64,000 nucleotides of DNA from an uncultured Alphaproteobacteria bacterium (GTDB taxonomy: Bacteria > Pseudomonadota > Alphaproteobacteria > HIMB59 > GCA-002718135), in contig CACMQS010000002.1 of the NCBI GenBank assembly GCA_902615845.1, forward strand, positions 62,001-126,000, given 5' to 3'. The position numbers were made by a program, and so were the translations under genes. Below, piece after piece: positions 49,930 through 61,055 of this stretch. The notes below the pieces were generated by a model. The model was not told the DNA's origin. It ran no database searches and saw only the letters and a program-made list of their open reading frames with translations. Position 1 is the first letter of the stretch. Each line of letters opens with the position of its first letter.

Positions 49930-50732
49930 TGTTAGATGATTTTTTTACTAGAGCATTAGTTGCTGGTATCGGTATTGCAATAATTACAGGACCACTAGGT
50001 TGCTTAGTAATTTGGAGAAGGCTGTCTTATTTTGGTGATACTTTAGCTCACTCTGCCTTGTTAGGAGTAACTTTAGCTTATGCCTTTAGTTTAAATATTG
50101 CCTTTTCCGTATTTGTAATATCTGCAGTTATTGCTCTACTTCTTCTCAACTTACAAAAGAGGACTAGATTAGCTGGTGATTCATTACTTGGATTATTAGC
50201 TCACTCTACTCTTGCAATTGGTTTGGTGTTAATGGGTTTTTTATCAAGTATTCGTTTTGATATTATGGGATTACTTTTTGGCGATATCTTAGCAGTAACT
50301 CTTCAAGATATTGCCTTAGTTTGGATTGGTGGTTTTATAATTTTAGGAATTTTGTATTTTATTTGGAAATCGTTATTTTCTGCTACAGTTAATTATGATC
50401 TAGCTTCAGCAGAAGGAATGAAACCGAACATATATAATATGATCTTTACCCTTCTTCTTGCTGGAGTTATCGCATTGTCTATAAAAATGATTGGAACTCT
50501 TTTAATAACTGGTCTACTTATAATACCGGCTGCCGCATCAAGAAATATAACTAACAATCCAACACAAATGGTATTTGTAGCTATATTAATTGGTATTTTA
50601 TCAGTCACAATTGGCTTATTTACCTCTTTGGAATTGAATACCTCTTCGGGACCATCAATTATTGTTATAGCAATAATATTATTTATTATTTCTCTTATTC
50701 CACTAGAGTTGAGAGGTAAGTTGCAAAAATGA
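49929..50732 (+). CDS. znuB: Zinc ABC transporter permease
   Basis: Multi-TM; VIWRRLSYFGDTLAHSALLG, GTLLITGLLIIPAAASRN. Confidence 0.95.
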   Translation: MLDDFFTRALVAGIGIAIITGPLGCLVIWRRLSYFGDTLAHSALLGVTLAYAFSLNIAFSVFVISAVIALLLLNLQKRTRLAGDSLLGLLAHSTLAIGLVLMGFLSSIRFDIMGLLFGDILAVTLQDIALVWIGGFIILGILYFIWKSLFSATVNYDLASAEGMKPNIYNMIFTLLLAGVIALSIKMIGTLLITGLLIIPAAASRNITNNPTQMVFVAILIGILSVTIGLFTSLELNTSSGPSIIVIAIILFIISLIPLELRGKLQK

Positions 50733-50746
50733 AAACAATTTGGTAA

Positions 50747-51160
50747 TTGAGATTTATGGGATTGGCATCGGATAATTTAACTAAGAATCAAAAAACAGTT
50801 CTTGGAGTTTTAGAAAACTCTTCTGAACCGATGAAGGCGTACACAATTCTTTATGATATACAAAAAATGGGAATAAAATCTCCTCTGCAAGTTTACAGGG
50901 CACTCGATAAATTGATTGAAATTGGAAAAGTTCACAAAATAGAAAGTAGAAATTCTTACGTTGCTTGTAAACATGAAGGATGTAATGCAAAAACTTCTAC
51001 ATCTTTTTTGATATGTGAAAACTGTGATAGTGTAACTGAGCTAACTGGAAATAATTTATTTTCTTATTTTTCAAAACAAGCAGAAAAAAATAACTTCAAT
51101 TATAAAAAACATAATTTAGAAATATTTGGTTTGTGCGAAAATTGTAAACTAAAAAACTAA
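50747..51160 (+). CDS. zur: Fur-family regulator, zinc uptake regulator
   Basis: Fur winged helix, CKHEGCNAKTSTSFLICENCDSVTEL and CENCKLKN; follows znuCB. TTG start at 50747 or ATG at 50756. Confidence 0.9.
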   Translation: MRFMGLASDNLTKNQKTVLGVLENSSEPMKAYTILYDIQKMGIKSPLQVYRALDKLIEIGKVHKIESRNSYVACKHEGCNAKTSTSFLICENCDSVTELTGNNLFSYFSKQAEKNNFNYKKHNLEIFGLCENCKLKN

Positions 51161-51951
51161 TTTATTAAATTATCAATCTTATTCAGACATTTATTTAATC
51201 CAAGGTCGTATTTTGTTCGTATAAAATGCTCTTGCACTATTTCAACCCATTTGAATTTTTGTAACGTTTGATGAGATATGTAAAAACAATTTAATGGAAA
51301 AGACATATTAAACATTTTTAATATTTCTTGTCTTATTACATCGTTGGTCAACACTGCCAAAGATTCGTGAATATATTTTTCTACAATCTTTTGATCACTT
51401 AAAGATGTTTTAGGTAAATTAAATAAACCTCTAAACCTAAAGTATCGATAGATTCTTAAGTAATCTTCTTTTATTCTATCCTCTATTTCACCAATAAAAC
51501 AAATTTTACTTTCATTTAAATCTGATTGACCATTGTAATAATCATGGAGTTTATTATTGTTTCCAACATATAAAGCATTGAAAGTAAAATCTCTTCTGGC
51601 TGAATCTTTTTTCCAGCTGTTGGTGTAAATTACATTTGTATGTCTTCCCATTTGATTAATATCTTCACGTAAAGTTGTAATTTGTATTTTTCGATTATGA
51701 GGATAAGCAATTATAGATCCATATTGAATAGCAAAATCATCATACTCAATATTGTTATCTTTTAGTAATGACAAAACATCTTCAGGCTCCAAAGTTGTCG
51801 CTGTATCAATATCTTTGATCTCTCTTTCAAGAAGAGCATCTCGTATACACCCTCCTACTAATCGAATTTCAATATTATTTTCTTTAAAGATAGATATTAA
51901 AAACTTAACATGCTCCAGATTCAATAAATTCGTAATTTTATTTATTTCCAT
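51157..51951 (-). CDS. CCA tRNA nucleotidyltransferase / poly(A) polymerase family
   Basis: RLVGGCIRDALLEREIKDIDTAT; SARRDFTFNALYV; DLNESKICFIGEIEDRIKEDYLRIYRYFRF. Confidence 0.92.
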   Translation of the reverse strand: MEINKITNLLNLEHVKFLISIFKENNIEIRLVGGCIRDALLEREIKDIDTATTLEPEDVLSLLKDNNIEYDDFAIQYGSIIAYPHNRKIQITTLREDINQMGRHTNVIYTNSWKKDSARRDFTFNALYVGNNNKLHDYYNGQSDLNESKICFIGEIEDRIKEDYLRIYRYFRFRGLFNLPKTSLSDQKIVEKYIHESLAVLTNDVIRQEILKMFNMSFPLNCFYISHQTLQKFKWVEIVQEHFIRTKYDLGLNKCLNKIDNLIN

Positions 51952-51992
51952 TATCTAGCTATTTCTTCAAAACAATTTATATTACAATAACA

Positions 51993-52601
51993 ATGTCGAC
52001 TTCTTCAAAAGAAAATGCTACAGAAATATTTGAGGGTATAAAGAAAAATTTAACAAGAGGAGTTAAAGATAGAAAACACACCTTTCACACGCCAGTCTTT
52101 AGTAATATTGATAGTGAAGGTGGAATTGATTCTAGAGTTGTAGTCTTAAGAAAGTTTGATCCCAATAGCATGACACTAAATTTTCACACAGACTTTAGAT
52201 CTCCGAAGGTTCCTAATTTAAAAAAAAATAGTAGTTCTCAATTTGTTTTTTATGATCATAAATTAAAAATTCAAATGCGAATCAAAACAACGTCTTTGGT
52301 TAATAATCAAAATGATAAAGCTAAAGAAATGTGGGATAAAACAAGATTGTTTAGTAGAAAATGTTACTTAACATTGAAAGATCCAAGCTCAATCACTGAA
52401 TTTCCAGAAGATGGTATCCCTGAACACTTAACCGGAAAGGAACCAAGTCATGAAGAAAGTGAAAAAGGATATAAAAATTTTACAGTAGTTGAAAATAAAA
52501 TTAATGAAATTGATTGGCTTTATTTAGAAATTTCAGGTCATCGTAGATTAAAATTAACATTTAAAAATAATGAACCAGAATATAATTGGTTAATACCTTA
52601 A
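51993..52601 (+). CDS. Pyridoxamine 5'-phosphate oxidase family protein
   Basis: DSRVVVLRKFDPNSMTLNFHTDFRSPKVPNL; flavin-binding split-barrel pattern. Confidence 0.82.
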   Translation: MSTSSKENATEIFEGIKKNLTRGVKDRKHTFHTPVFSNIDSEGGIDSRVVVLRKFDPNSMTLNFHTDFRSPKVPNLKKNSSSQFVFYDHKLKIQMRIKTTSLVNNQNDKAKEMWDKTRLFSRKCYLTLKDPSSITEFPEDGIPEHLTGKEPSHEESEKGYKNFTVVENKINEIDWLYLEISGHRRLKLTFKNNEPEYNWLIP

Positions 52602-53428
52602 TATAATTTAAAATTATCAATAATTCTAATCTCACCAATATATAAAGCAATAAATAATCTAGCTTCAAAATAATTTTTTGTTATTTCTAAATTATTTTCA
52701 TTTCTTATCTCTAAATAGTCAATTTTATTTATATTATTTTGAAGAAACTCTATTTTTAATTGATCTAAATTATTAATTTCATTTTGTTTTAACAGATTAA
52801 TATGTTCTTTAATTTTATTTCCTAATACATCAAAAATTTTTAATTGATCATTAGAAAATTTAGAGTTCCTTGAAGATAAACTCATACCTGTTTTATCTCG
52901 TACAGATGGGCATTGAATTATTTTAATATTGTGATGATTAATTTTTACTAAATCTTGTATTATTTTTACTTGCTGAAAATCCTTCTCACCAAAATAACTA
53001 TTCGTTGGTTTAATCAAATTAAAAAAAAGATCCACAACAGTAGTAACTCCATCAAAATGGCCAGGTCGAAATTTATCACATAAAATATTTCTAAAATTGT
53101 TTACAATTTTTTTCTTTGCCAATCCTTTAGGGTATATCTCTTGAATGTCAGGTAAGAAGAGTGCATTACAACCAATATTTTCTAATTTAGAAATATCTTC
53201 ATCAATTGTCTTTGGATAAGAATTGAAATCATTTTCATTGTTAAATTGAGTAGGATTAATAAATATTGAACAGATTACAAATTCGTTATGTAATTGTGCT
53301 TCTCTAATGAGAGATAAATGTCCATCGTGTAAGTTTCCCATTGTTAAAACTAAACCAATAGACTGACCCTTGTCTTTGATTGAAACTAAATTTGGCTCTA
53401 ATTCACTAGCTTTTTTGAAAATTTTCAT
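52598..53428 (-). CDS. panC: Pantoate--beta-alanine ligase
   Basis: LVLTMGNLHDGHLSLIREA, SIFINPTQFN, FGEKDFQQVKIIQDLV. Confidence 0.95.
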   Translation of the reverse strand: MKIFKKASELEPNLVSIKDKGQSIGLVLTMGNLHDGHLSLIREAQLHNEFVICSIFINPTQFNNENDFNSYPKTIDEDISKLENIGCNALFLPDIQEIYPKGLAKKKIVNNFRNILCDKFRPGHFDGVTTVVDLFFNLIKPTNSYFGEKDFQQVKIIQDLVKINHHNIKIIQCPSVRDKTGMSLSSRNSKFSNDQLKIFDVLGNKIKEHINLLKQNEINNLDQLKIEFLQNNINKIDYLEIRNENNLEITKNYFEARLFIALYIGEIRIIDNFKLY

Positions 53429-53489
53429 CGATTACATAAGTAAATATTTGACTTATATAATGAATTCGTATTAGGCCCAGAGATTTATT

Positions 53490-53624
53490 ATGAAACGCAC
53501 TTACCAACCTAGTAGAGTAATTAGAAAAAGAAGACACGGTTTTAGAGCTAGAATGGCAACTAAAGCAGGTCGTCAAATCATTAATAGAAGACGTGCAAAA
53601 GGAAGAGCTCAATTAAGCGCTTAA
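53490..53624 (+). CDS. rpmH: 50S ribosomal protein L34
   Basis: Translated directly: [44 protein letters not shown]; below ORF track cutoff. Confidence 0.98.
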   Translation: MKRTYQPSRVIRKRRHGFRARMATKAGRQIINRRRAKGRAQLSA

Positions 53625-53633
53625 AAAGGCCAA

Positions 53634-53963
53634 ATGGCCCAAAAATTATTTACAATTAAGAAAAGATCGACTTTCGTTATGATACGAAACCAGGGAGAAT
53701 TTATAAAAGGTAAAAATATGAATATCCAAATTTTACACAATCAAGATCTAGAAAATTCTATAGGTGTAGGATACACAGCTTCCAAAAAAATTGGCAACGC
53801 AGTAAAAAGAAATAGAGCAAAGAGAATAATGAGAGAATTAGCTAGAAAAATTATTATTAATGGTAAAATTAATTCATATTATGTGTTAATAGCTAAAACG
53901 TCATTGCTCGAAGAGAAATTTGATAAACTTTTATTAGAACTTAAGGGAAAGATAAATGGTTAG
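53634..53963 (+). CDS. rnpA: Ribonuclease P protein component
   Basis: [26 protein letters not shown]; follows rpmH. Confidence 0.96.
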   Translation: MAQKLFTIKKRSTFVMIRNQGEFIKGKNMNIQILHNQDLENSIGVGYTASKKIGNAVKRNRAKRIMRELARKIIINGKINSYYVLIAKTSLLEEKFDKLLLELKGKING

Positions 53964-54201
53964 TAAATATATTTCATTACCTTTAATCATAATAATTAGA
54001 TTATACCAGTTATTGATTTCCCCAATACTTGGGCAGAATTGTCGGTATTTACCAACCTGCTCTGAGTATTCTATTAAAGCATTAAAGGAACATGGGTTAT
54101 TTAAAGGATCAATTTTATCGGTGAAAAGAGTTTCAAAATGTCATCCCTGGGGTTCCCACGGATTTGATCCAGTACCAAAAAAATCTGAGTTAAATAAATG
54201 A
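53956..54201 (+). CDS. yidD: Membrane protein insertion efficiency factor YidD
   Basis: [44 protein letters not shown]. Confidence 0.96.
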   Translation: MVSKYISLPLIIIIRLYQLLISPILGQNCRYLPTCSEYSIKALKEHGLFKGSILSVKRVSKCHPWGSHGFDPVPKKSELNK

Positions 54202-55925
54202 ACGAACAAAGAAATTTATATTTGGCTATTGGTATTTCAATTGCGATAATTATTTTTTTTCAATTATTATTTCCAACTCAACCAATTCAAACAACATCCT
54301 TTGAAGAAGATGAAGTCTTAGAGCCTGCAACATCCATTGATGGACAAAGCAGCCAAGCTGTTTCAGAAATACAAAGTAGAGATGAAGCTTTAATTCAAAC
54401 CGACAGAGTTATTTTTGAAAATGCATCTATTAAAGGTTCTATAAATCTAAAAGGAGCAATTTTAGATGACCTCATATTATCAAAATATAAAACTAGCTTA
54501 AAACCTGATTCGAATAATATACAGCTTTTGTTACCGGATGGGACTGCTAATCCATATTATATTGAAACAGGTTGGAAAGAGCTAAAAAATTCTAACATTG
54601 AATTACCTAATTTAGAAACAAATTGGAAAACTAACTCTACCACTCTAAGCCCCTCAAGCCCTGTTACACTTAGTTGGACGAATAATAAAAATATAACTTT
54701 CAAAATCAACTATCAAGTTGATGATGAGTATATGTTTACAATTACACAGGAAATAGAAAATAACAGTGGTGAAGATATTGAAGTTTTTCCATACAGATTA
54801 ATCAAAAGAATAAACACACCAGATACAATTAATTTTTTTATACTTCACGAGGGTTTAATTAGTCTAATAAACGACGAATTATTGGAAAAAAATTATGATG
54901 ATATTGCCGATGATTGTAATTCATCAATGCAAACAAAAAAAGAGTTTTGCGATAATAAAACACAAGGAGGTTGGTTAGGTTTTACAGACAAATATTGGAT
55001 GTCTGCTTTAATTCCTGATGCTGACCAATCCATTAACGTCAATTATAGATACGGAAATAATGGACGTGATAGCTATAGGGCAGGTTATGTTGGTCAAATA
55101 TATAAAATTAACTCGGGTGAAAATATATCTTACGGCGGAAAATTATTTGTGGGTGCAAAAAAATTAAATGTCTTAAGTGCTTATGACGAAAATCTCTCTA
55201 TACCAAGATTTACTGATGCAATTGACTGGGGCTGGTTTAGTTTTTTAACTAAACCTGTTTCATATGCCATTAATTGGTTTTTTGGTTATGCAGGTAATTT
55301 TGGTCTAGCAATAATTGCCTTTACCATTTTAATGCGTTTAATTTTATTCCCACTGGCACAAGCATCTTTTAAATCTATGGCAAAGATGAAAAAACTTCAG
55401 CCTGATATGCAAAGATTAAAAGAAACATATCCAAATGACAGACAAAAAATGCAGCAAGAACTAATGGCCTTGTATAAAAGAGAGGGTGCTAATCCTGTTG
55501 CGGGTTGTCTACCAATTTTAGTACAAATACCAATTTTCTTCTCTTTGTATAAAGTGTTGTTTGTTACGATAGAGATGTATCACGCTCCTTTTTATGGATG
55601 GATTCATGATCTATCTGCGCCAGACCCATTAGGCTTAATGACAATATTTGGATTAGTTCCTTGGGATGTGCCACCTATACTGTCAATAATTGATATTGGT
55701 ATTCTTCCTATCATTATGGGCTTCACTATGTGGTTACAGCAAAAACTAAATCCTGCTCCCGCTGATCCAACACAGGCTAGAATTTTTGCATTACTTCCAT
55801 TTGTATTTACTTTTGTACTAGCTGGTTTTGCAGCTGGTTTAGTTTTATATTGGTCAGTGAACAATATTTTATCAATTGCGCAGCAATGGTATATTCAAAG
55901 AAGAATTTTAGCCAAAAATGGCTAG
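54198..55925 (+). CDS. yidC: Membrane protein insertase YidC
   Basis: Periplasmic domain plus [48 protein letters not shown]. Confidence 0.97.
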   Translation: MNEQRNLYLAIGISIAIIIFFQLLFPTQPIQTTSFEEDEVLEPATSIDGQSSQAVSEIQSRDEALIQTDRVIFENASIKGSINLKGAILDDLILSKYKTSLKPDSNNIQLLLPDGTANPYYIETGWKELKNSNIELPNLETNWKTNSTTLSPSSPVTLSWTNNKNITFKINYQVDDEYMFTITQEIENNSGEDIEVFPYRLIKRINTPDTINFFILHEGLISLINDELLEKNYDDIADDCNSSMQTKKEFCDNKTQGGWLGFTDKYWMSALIPDADQSINVNYRYGNNGRDSYRAGYVGQIYKINSGENISYGGKLFVGAKKLNVLSAYDENLSIPRFTDAIDWGWFSFLTKPVSYAINWFFGYAGNFGLAIIAFTILMRLILFPLAQASFKSMAKMKKLQPDMQRLKETYPNDRQKMQQELMALYKREGANPVAGCLPILVQIPIFFSLYKVLFVTIEMYHAPFYGWIHDLSAPDPLGLMTIFGLVPWDVPPILSIIDIGILPIIMGFTMWLQQKLNPAPADPTQARIFALLPFVFTFVLAGFAAGLVLYWSVNNILSIAQQWYIQRRILAKNG

Positions 55926-56538
55926 CTTAAATAAAAATTTAAATAACTTTTTTAATAATAATAAGTTTTTAGGTTCCTTTCAGTCATTTAAAGACATTCC
56001 CTATTCAGATATAAAAAAAGAATGTTGTTTTATAGGTAGATCTAATGTTGGAAAATCTAGTTTAATAAATTCATTAACTAAAACAAAAAAACTAGCGAAA
56101 ACTAGTAAAACTCCAGGAAGAACACAGGCTATAAATGTTTTTTTAATTAGTGAAAAAATAAATATGATCGATTTACCCGGTTATGGTTTTGCCAAAGTAT
56201 CAAAAGTTGTACGAGAAAACTTAATGACCTTGATTGAAGAATATATAGAAAATAGAGATACACTTGATCATGTTTTTTTACTAATTGACTCAAAAGTTGG
56301 TATCAAAAATTCTGATATTGATATGTTGGATTTATTAAGTGATTGCTCAAGAAAATTTTCCATAATTTTAACTAAAATAGATAAAATATCTAATAACCAT
56401 TTAGAATATCAAAAAAAATCAATTTTAAGTTTAATGCAAAATTATAAAAAATCATTTACGAAAATATATCAATCTGAGACCAAAAAAAATAATGGTATTA
56501 CAGAGATTCAAAGATCTATATACGGGATATCACAATAA
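55918..56538 (+). CDS. engB: Ribosome biogenesis GTP-binding protein YihA/EngB
   Basis: CCFIGRSNVGKSSLINSLT, TSKTPGRTQAIN, IDLPGYGFAKVSK. Confidence 0.96.
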   Translation: MASLNKNLNNFFNNNKFLGSFQSFKDIPYSDIKKECCFIGRSNVGKSSLINSLTKTKKLAKTSKTPGRTQAINVFLISEKINMIDLPGYGFAKVSKVVRENLMTLIEEYIENRDTLDHVFLLIDSKVGIKNSDIDMLDLLSDCSRKFSIILTKIDKISNNHLEYQKKSILSLMQNYKKSFTKIYQSETKKNNGITEIQRSIYGISQ

Positions 56539-56540
56539 AT

Positions 56541-57452
56541 ATGAAATTTGATTTTTTATCAGAGAGTGATCAGGCTTATTTTATTCATAAAGCCTCAACC
56601 TTAGTTGAAGCTCTTCCATACATTCGAGAACATAGTGGTGATACCATTGTAATAAAATACGGTGGACATGCAATGGGAGATAAAAAACTGTCTGAGAGTT
56701 TTTCAAGAGATATTGGGTTATTAAAAGAAGTAGGTGTGTCACCAATTATTATTCATGGTGGAGGACCTCAAATTGGTGAGAGACTTAAATCAAAAAATAT
56801 ATCAACACAATTTGTTGAAGGATTACGAGTTACTGATAAAGAAACAATTAAGGTAGTTGAGGAAGTTTTATCTAAGGATATCAATTCAGAAATAGTAGAA
56901 TCTATAAGTGCCTCTGGAGGAAAAGCGATAGGAGTATCTGGTAATGATAACTTAGTCACTGCAACTAAATTGAATGTGGAAATTAAAGATAGTGATTCAA
57001 ATATCGAAAAAATAGTTGATATTGGTTTTGTTGGACAACCAAAACAATTAAACAAAGATATGCTAACTAGCTTTATAAAAAATGGTCAAATACCTGTCAT
57101 ATCTCCTTTAGGTAAGGATGAAAATAATTTTACATATAATATTAATGCTGACACTGTTGCGGGTTTTATAGCAGGTGAGTTACAAGCAAGTAAATTATTA
57201 TTACTAACCGATGTACCTGGAATTTTAGACAAAGATGAAAAATTAATATCATCAATAACTTTAGAAGAAGCTAAAAATATTGCTAATAAAGAATATATTT
57301 CTGGAGGTATGAAGCCGAAAATTAATACATGTATTGATGCAATGAAAAAAGGTGTTAAAAAATCTACTATTTTAGATGGAAGAATTCCTCATTCAGTAAT
57401 ATTAGAGTTATTCACTGAACATGGAATTGGTACACAAATAACAAGTAATTAA
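56541..57452 (+). CDS. argB: Acetylglutamate kinase
   Basis: IVIKYGGHAMGD, IIIHGGGPQIGERL, GGMKPKINTCIDAM. Confidence 0.96.
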   Translation: MKFDFLSESDQAYFIHKASTLVEALPYIREHSGDTIVIKYGGHAMGDKKLSESFSRDIGLLKEVGVSPIIIHGGGPQIGERLKSKNISTQFVEGLRVTDKETIKVVEEVLSKDINSEIVESISASGGKAIGVSGNDNLVTATKLNVEIKDSDSNIEKIVDIGFVGQPKQLNKDMLTSFIKNGQIPVISPLGKDENNFTYNINADTVAGFIAGELQASKLLLLTDVPGILDKDEKLISSITLEEAKNIANKEYISGGMKPKINTCIDAMKKGVKKSTILDGRIPHSVILELFTEHGIGTQITSN

Positions 57453-58127
57453 ATGAGCTTTAAAGATAACATCAATACCTGGATATTTGATCTAGATAAC
57501 ACACTGTACTCTGCAGACAGTGGAATTTTTCAGCAAGTACATAAGTTAATGGGTGAGTTTGTAGCTAAAAATTTAAATATGGAATTAGCTGAAGCAAAAA
57601 AACTACAAGCAAAATATTACAAGCAACATGGCACTACATTAAGAGGTATGATGGATAATCATGGTGTAGATCCTGATTATTTTTTAGAAGAAGTTCATAA
57701 GTTAGATTACTCAATTGTTGGTCCAAATCAAAATCTTAATGATGAATTATATAAACTTGAGGGAAGAAAAATTATTTATACAAATGCTAATAAGCAACAT
57801 GTCTTAGATGTGTTAGAGAAAATAAATTTAACAAACTTTTTTGATGAAATATATGATATTAAAATGGCTAATTATATTCCTAAGCCAGAAATTTCTCCCT
57901 ATGAAAAAATTATCGACTTATTTGATATCGAATCAAATAAATCCGCAATGTTTGATGATATTGCAAAGAATTTAGTTCCAGCAAAAAAAGTTGGTTTTAC
58001 ACCTGTCTGGGTTGATGCTGGTTATGAAAATTTTTCCGATGATATTGAAGCATCTAAAGAATATTTAGATTTTCAAACAAGAGATTTGAGTTTATTTTTA
58101 AAAGATGTAAATGAGGGTAAAATATGA
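57453..58127 (+). CDS. HAD-family pyrimidine 5'-nucleotidase
   Basis: [51 protein letters not shown]. Confidence 0.92.
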   Translation: MSFKDNINTWIFDLDNTLYSADSGIFQQVHKLMGEFVAKNLNMELAEAKKLQAKYYKQHGTTLRGMMDNHGVDPDYFLEEVHKLDYSIVGPNQNLNDELYKLEGRKIIYTNANKQHVLDVLEKINLTNFFDEIYDIKMANYIPKPEISPYEKIIDLFDIESNKSAMFDDIAKNLVPAKKVGFTPVWVDAGYENFSDDIEASKEYLDFQTRDLSLFLKDVNEGKI

Positions 58128-58948
58128 GTGATCTGGAAAGAATTATAAATGATGCCTTTGAGGAGAGAGATAATATTAATGTCAATACTGTAGGTGATAT
58201 TAGAAATGCAGTAGATGAAACTTTAAACAAACTTGATAGTGGAAACTTAAGGGTTTGTGAAAAAATTAATAATAAATGGCAAGTTAATCAATGGATTAAA
58301 AAGGCAATTCTTTTAAGTTTCAGATTAAATGATAATGAAATCATTAAAGCATCGCATGCTACTTGGTTTGACAAAGTAGAAAGTAAAACTGCAAATTGGA
58401 CTAAAGATAATCATCTGAAAGCAGGATTTCGATATGTACCAGACGCTGTTGTAAGAAAATCCGCATTTATTGCTAAAGGTGTTGTTTTAATGCCTTCTTT
58501 TGTAAATCTTGGTGCATATGTTGACGAAGGAACAATGATTGATACTTGGGCAACAGTTGGCTCATGTGCACAAATAGGTAAAAACTGTCATATTTCTGGA
58601 GGCGCTGGTATTGGCGGTGTACTTGAACCTCTTCAAGCAAATCCTGTGATTATTGAAGACAATTGTTTTATTGGAGCTAGAAGTGAAGTGGCTGAAGGTG
58701 TTATTGTTGGTGAAGGTGCGGTTTTATCAATGGGTGTATTTATTGGAGCATCTACAAAAATAGTCGATCGATCAACTGGGGAAATTCATATGGGAAAAGT
58801 TCCAGCGTATTCAGTTGTGGTACCAGGTACATTACCAGGAAAAAAAGAAGGGGATATTAATCCTTCTTTATACTGTGCAGTTATTGTTAAAAGAGTTGAT
58901 GAAAAAACTAGAAGCAAAACATCAATCAATGATCTTTTAAGAGATTAA
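58124..58948 (+). CDS. dapD: 2,3,4,5-tetrahydropyridine-2,6-dicarboxylate N-succinyltransferase
   Basis: [45 protein letters not shown]. Confidence 0.97.
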   Translation: MSDLERIINDAFEERDNINVNTVGDIRNAVDETLNKLDSGNLRVCEKINNKWQVNQWIKKAILLSFRLNDNEIIKASHATWFDKVESKTANWTKDNHLKAGFRYVPDAVVRKSAFIAKGVVLMPSFVNLGAYVDEGTMIDTWATVGSCAQIGKNCHISGGAGIGGVLEPLQANPVIIEDNCFIGARSEVAEGVIVGEGAVLSMGVFIGASTKIVDRSTGEIHMGKVPAYSVVVPGTLPGKKEGDINPSLYCAVIVKRVDEKTRSKTSINDLLRD

Positions 58949-60126
58949 TGTCAGAAATTAATTTTGATCCAGTTACTCTTACACAATCCTTAGTTAAATG
59001 TGCAAGTGTAACTCCAAAAGATGAGGGAGCTTTAACAGTCGTTGAAAATCATCTAAGTGCTATAGGATGTGACTGTCATCCATTAATTTTCTCTGGAAAC
59101 AATTCTTATGAAGTAAAAAATTTATTTGCAACGATAGGAAATGAAGGAAAGCATTTTGCTTATGCTGGTCACACAGATGTAGTTCCAGTAGGAAATGAAA
59201 ATTCTTGGAAATATCCTCCTTTTTCAGCAAGAATAGATGATGGTAAACTTTATGGAAGAGGTAGTGAAGATATGAAAAGCAGTGTTGCTTGTTTCATCAG
59301 TGCCGCTAAAAGATTTGTAGATAAATATAAAAATATTCCAGGTAAGATTTCATTTATTATTACAGGAGATGAAGAAAGAGATTCTGTAAACGGCACACCA
59401 AGAATTCTAGAATGGGCAAGTAAACAAAATTATAAATTTGATCATTGTCTTGTTGGTGAACCAACTTCTAAAAATGAGGTCGGCGATAAAGTAAAAATTG
59501 GAAGAAGAGGATCAGTTAGTTTCTTTTTTCAGGTAAAAGGTATTCAAGGACATACTGCAAATTCTCATTTAGCTGAAAATTCTTCACATCACTTAGTGAA
59601 TTTATTAAATAGTATATTAGAAGAGCCGCTAGATGAAGGTAATGAAAATTTTTTACCAACATCAGTTCAAATTGCTACTATTGATATTGGCAATCCTGTT
59701 CAAAACGTAATTCCGGAATTAGCTAAAGCAACAGTTAATATTAGATTTAATGATATGCACTCATCTGACTCACTTATAAAATGGATTGATAATAAAATAG
59801 AAAAGATTTTCTCTAAACTGGAAAACGCTAGTTGCACTTATACTTATGATGCAACAGCTGAGTCATTTTTGAATAAAGCCGGTGATTTATATAATATTAT
59901 TTCAAAATCAATTTCTGATGTCACAGGCAGAAATAGCCCACCTGAGCAAGCAACCGATGGTGGTACATCTGATGCAAGATATATAAAGAACTATTGTGAA
60001 GTAGTAGAGTTAGGTCTTAGAAATCAAACTCTTCATAAAGTAGATGAATTTGTTTTTGTTGAAGATATTATTAAATTAGAAAATATTTATTTTAGAATTT
60101 TAGAAAATTATTTTGATGTTAATTAA
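58948..60126 (+). CDS. dapE: Succinyl-diaminopimelate desuccinylase
   Basis: FAYAGHTDVVPVG, YGRGSEDMKSSVACF, TGDEERDSVNGT. Confidence 0.96.
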   Translation: MSEINFDPVTLTQSLVKCASVTPKDEGALTVVENHLSAIGCDCHPLIFSGNNSYEVKNLFATIGNEGKHFAYAGHTDVVPVGNENSWKYPPFSARIDDGKLYGRGSEDMKSSVACFISAAKRFVDKYKNIPGKISFIITGDEERDSVNGTPRILEWASKQNYKFDHCLVGEPTSKNEVGDKVKIGRRGSVSFFFQVKGIQGHTANSHLAENSSHHLVNLLNSILEEPLDEGNENFLPTSVQIATIDIGNPVQNVIPELAKATVNIRFNDMHSSDSLIKWIDNKIEKIFSKLENASCTYTYDATAESFLNKAGDLYNIISKSISDVTGRNSPPEQATDGGTSDARYIKNYCEVVELGLRNQTLHKVDEFVFVEDIIKLENIYFRILENYFDVN

Positions 60127-61055
60127 TATCCATCAGATGGATTAACATCTGATTTTATATTTTTATTTTTTCTTAGTTTTTTATATTTGGAGTACATATA
60201 TTTAACAGATGGCTCTATAGCTGTTACACCTGCAACGTGTGGAGTAATAGTTACATTTGGCAGTTTCCAAAATTGACTACTTGATTTTAAAGGTTCATTT
60301 TTAAAGACATCTAAATAAGCATAAAAATTTTTGTTTTTCTTTAAATGATTTAGAAGATCTTTCTCTTCAATTGCATTTCCTCTGCCTATATTTATTAAAC
60401 AAGAATTTTTTTTCATATTCTTTAAAAACTTTTTATCTATTATGTTATTTGTTTGAGATGTTGATGGTAGAATAGAAATAATAACATCAGAGCATTTGAT
60501 AAAACTTATAATATTTTTACCCGTATATATTTTTACATTTTTTACTTTTGCTCGATTTTTTTTATATGCAATAACATTATAATTTAATTTATTTAGTAAT
60601 TTTGCAATATGATTTCCAAGAAAGCCTAAACCTAAAATACCCACTGTTAAATTTTTATTATCAATTGGTGTCCTTTCTCCAGACCAGTATTGTTTGATTT
60701 GAGAATTTTGAAAAATTTTAAAATTTAATTGATAATTTAGTATTTGAGCTAAAGAATAATTGGCAATTCTCTCCCCCATTTCTTCATCTTTTATTCTGAT
60801 TATGGGAATTTTTTTATTATAATTTTTAAGTTTTAGAATGTGATCTACTCCAGCTCCCATAGAGAAAATAACTTGGAGATTTTTTAGTCTTGAAAGAATA
60901 TTATCTGGTAGATTCCAAATGATTGCACAATTTACATCATAAAAATTTTTATAATCTTTTATAGAAATTATTTTTTCATTTTTAAAATATTTTTTTATTG
61001 TTTTTTTCCAAACATCAATTTTATCAAAAGTTGTGTTATGAAATAAAATAGTCAT
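60123..61055 (-). CDS. D-2-hydroxyacid dehydrogenase (glyoxylate/hydroxypyruvate reductase A-like)
   Basis: VGILGLGFLGNHIAKLLNKLNY, NIGRGNAIEEKDLLNHL, ITPHVAG. Confidence 0.9.
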   Translation of the reverse strand: MTILFHNTTFDKIDVWKKTIKKYFKNEKIISIKDYKNFYDVNCAIIWNLPDNILSRLKNLQVIFSMGAGVDHILKLKNYNKKIPIIRIKDEEMGERIANYSLAQILNYQLNFKIFQNSQIKQYWSGERTPIDNKNLTVGILGLGFLGNHIAKLLNKLNYNVIAYKKNRAKVKNVKIYTGKNIISFIKCSDVIISILPSTSQTNNIIDKKFLKNMKKNSCLINIGRGNAIEEKDLLNHLKKNKNFYAYLDVFKNEPLKSSSQFWKLPNVTITPHVAGVTAIEPSVKYMYSKYKKLRKNKNIKSDVNPSDGY

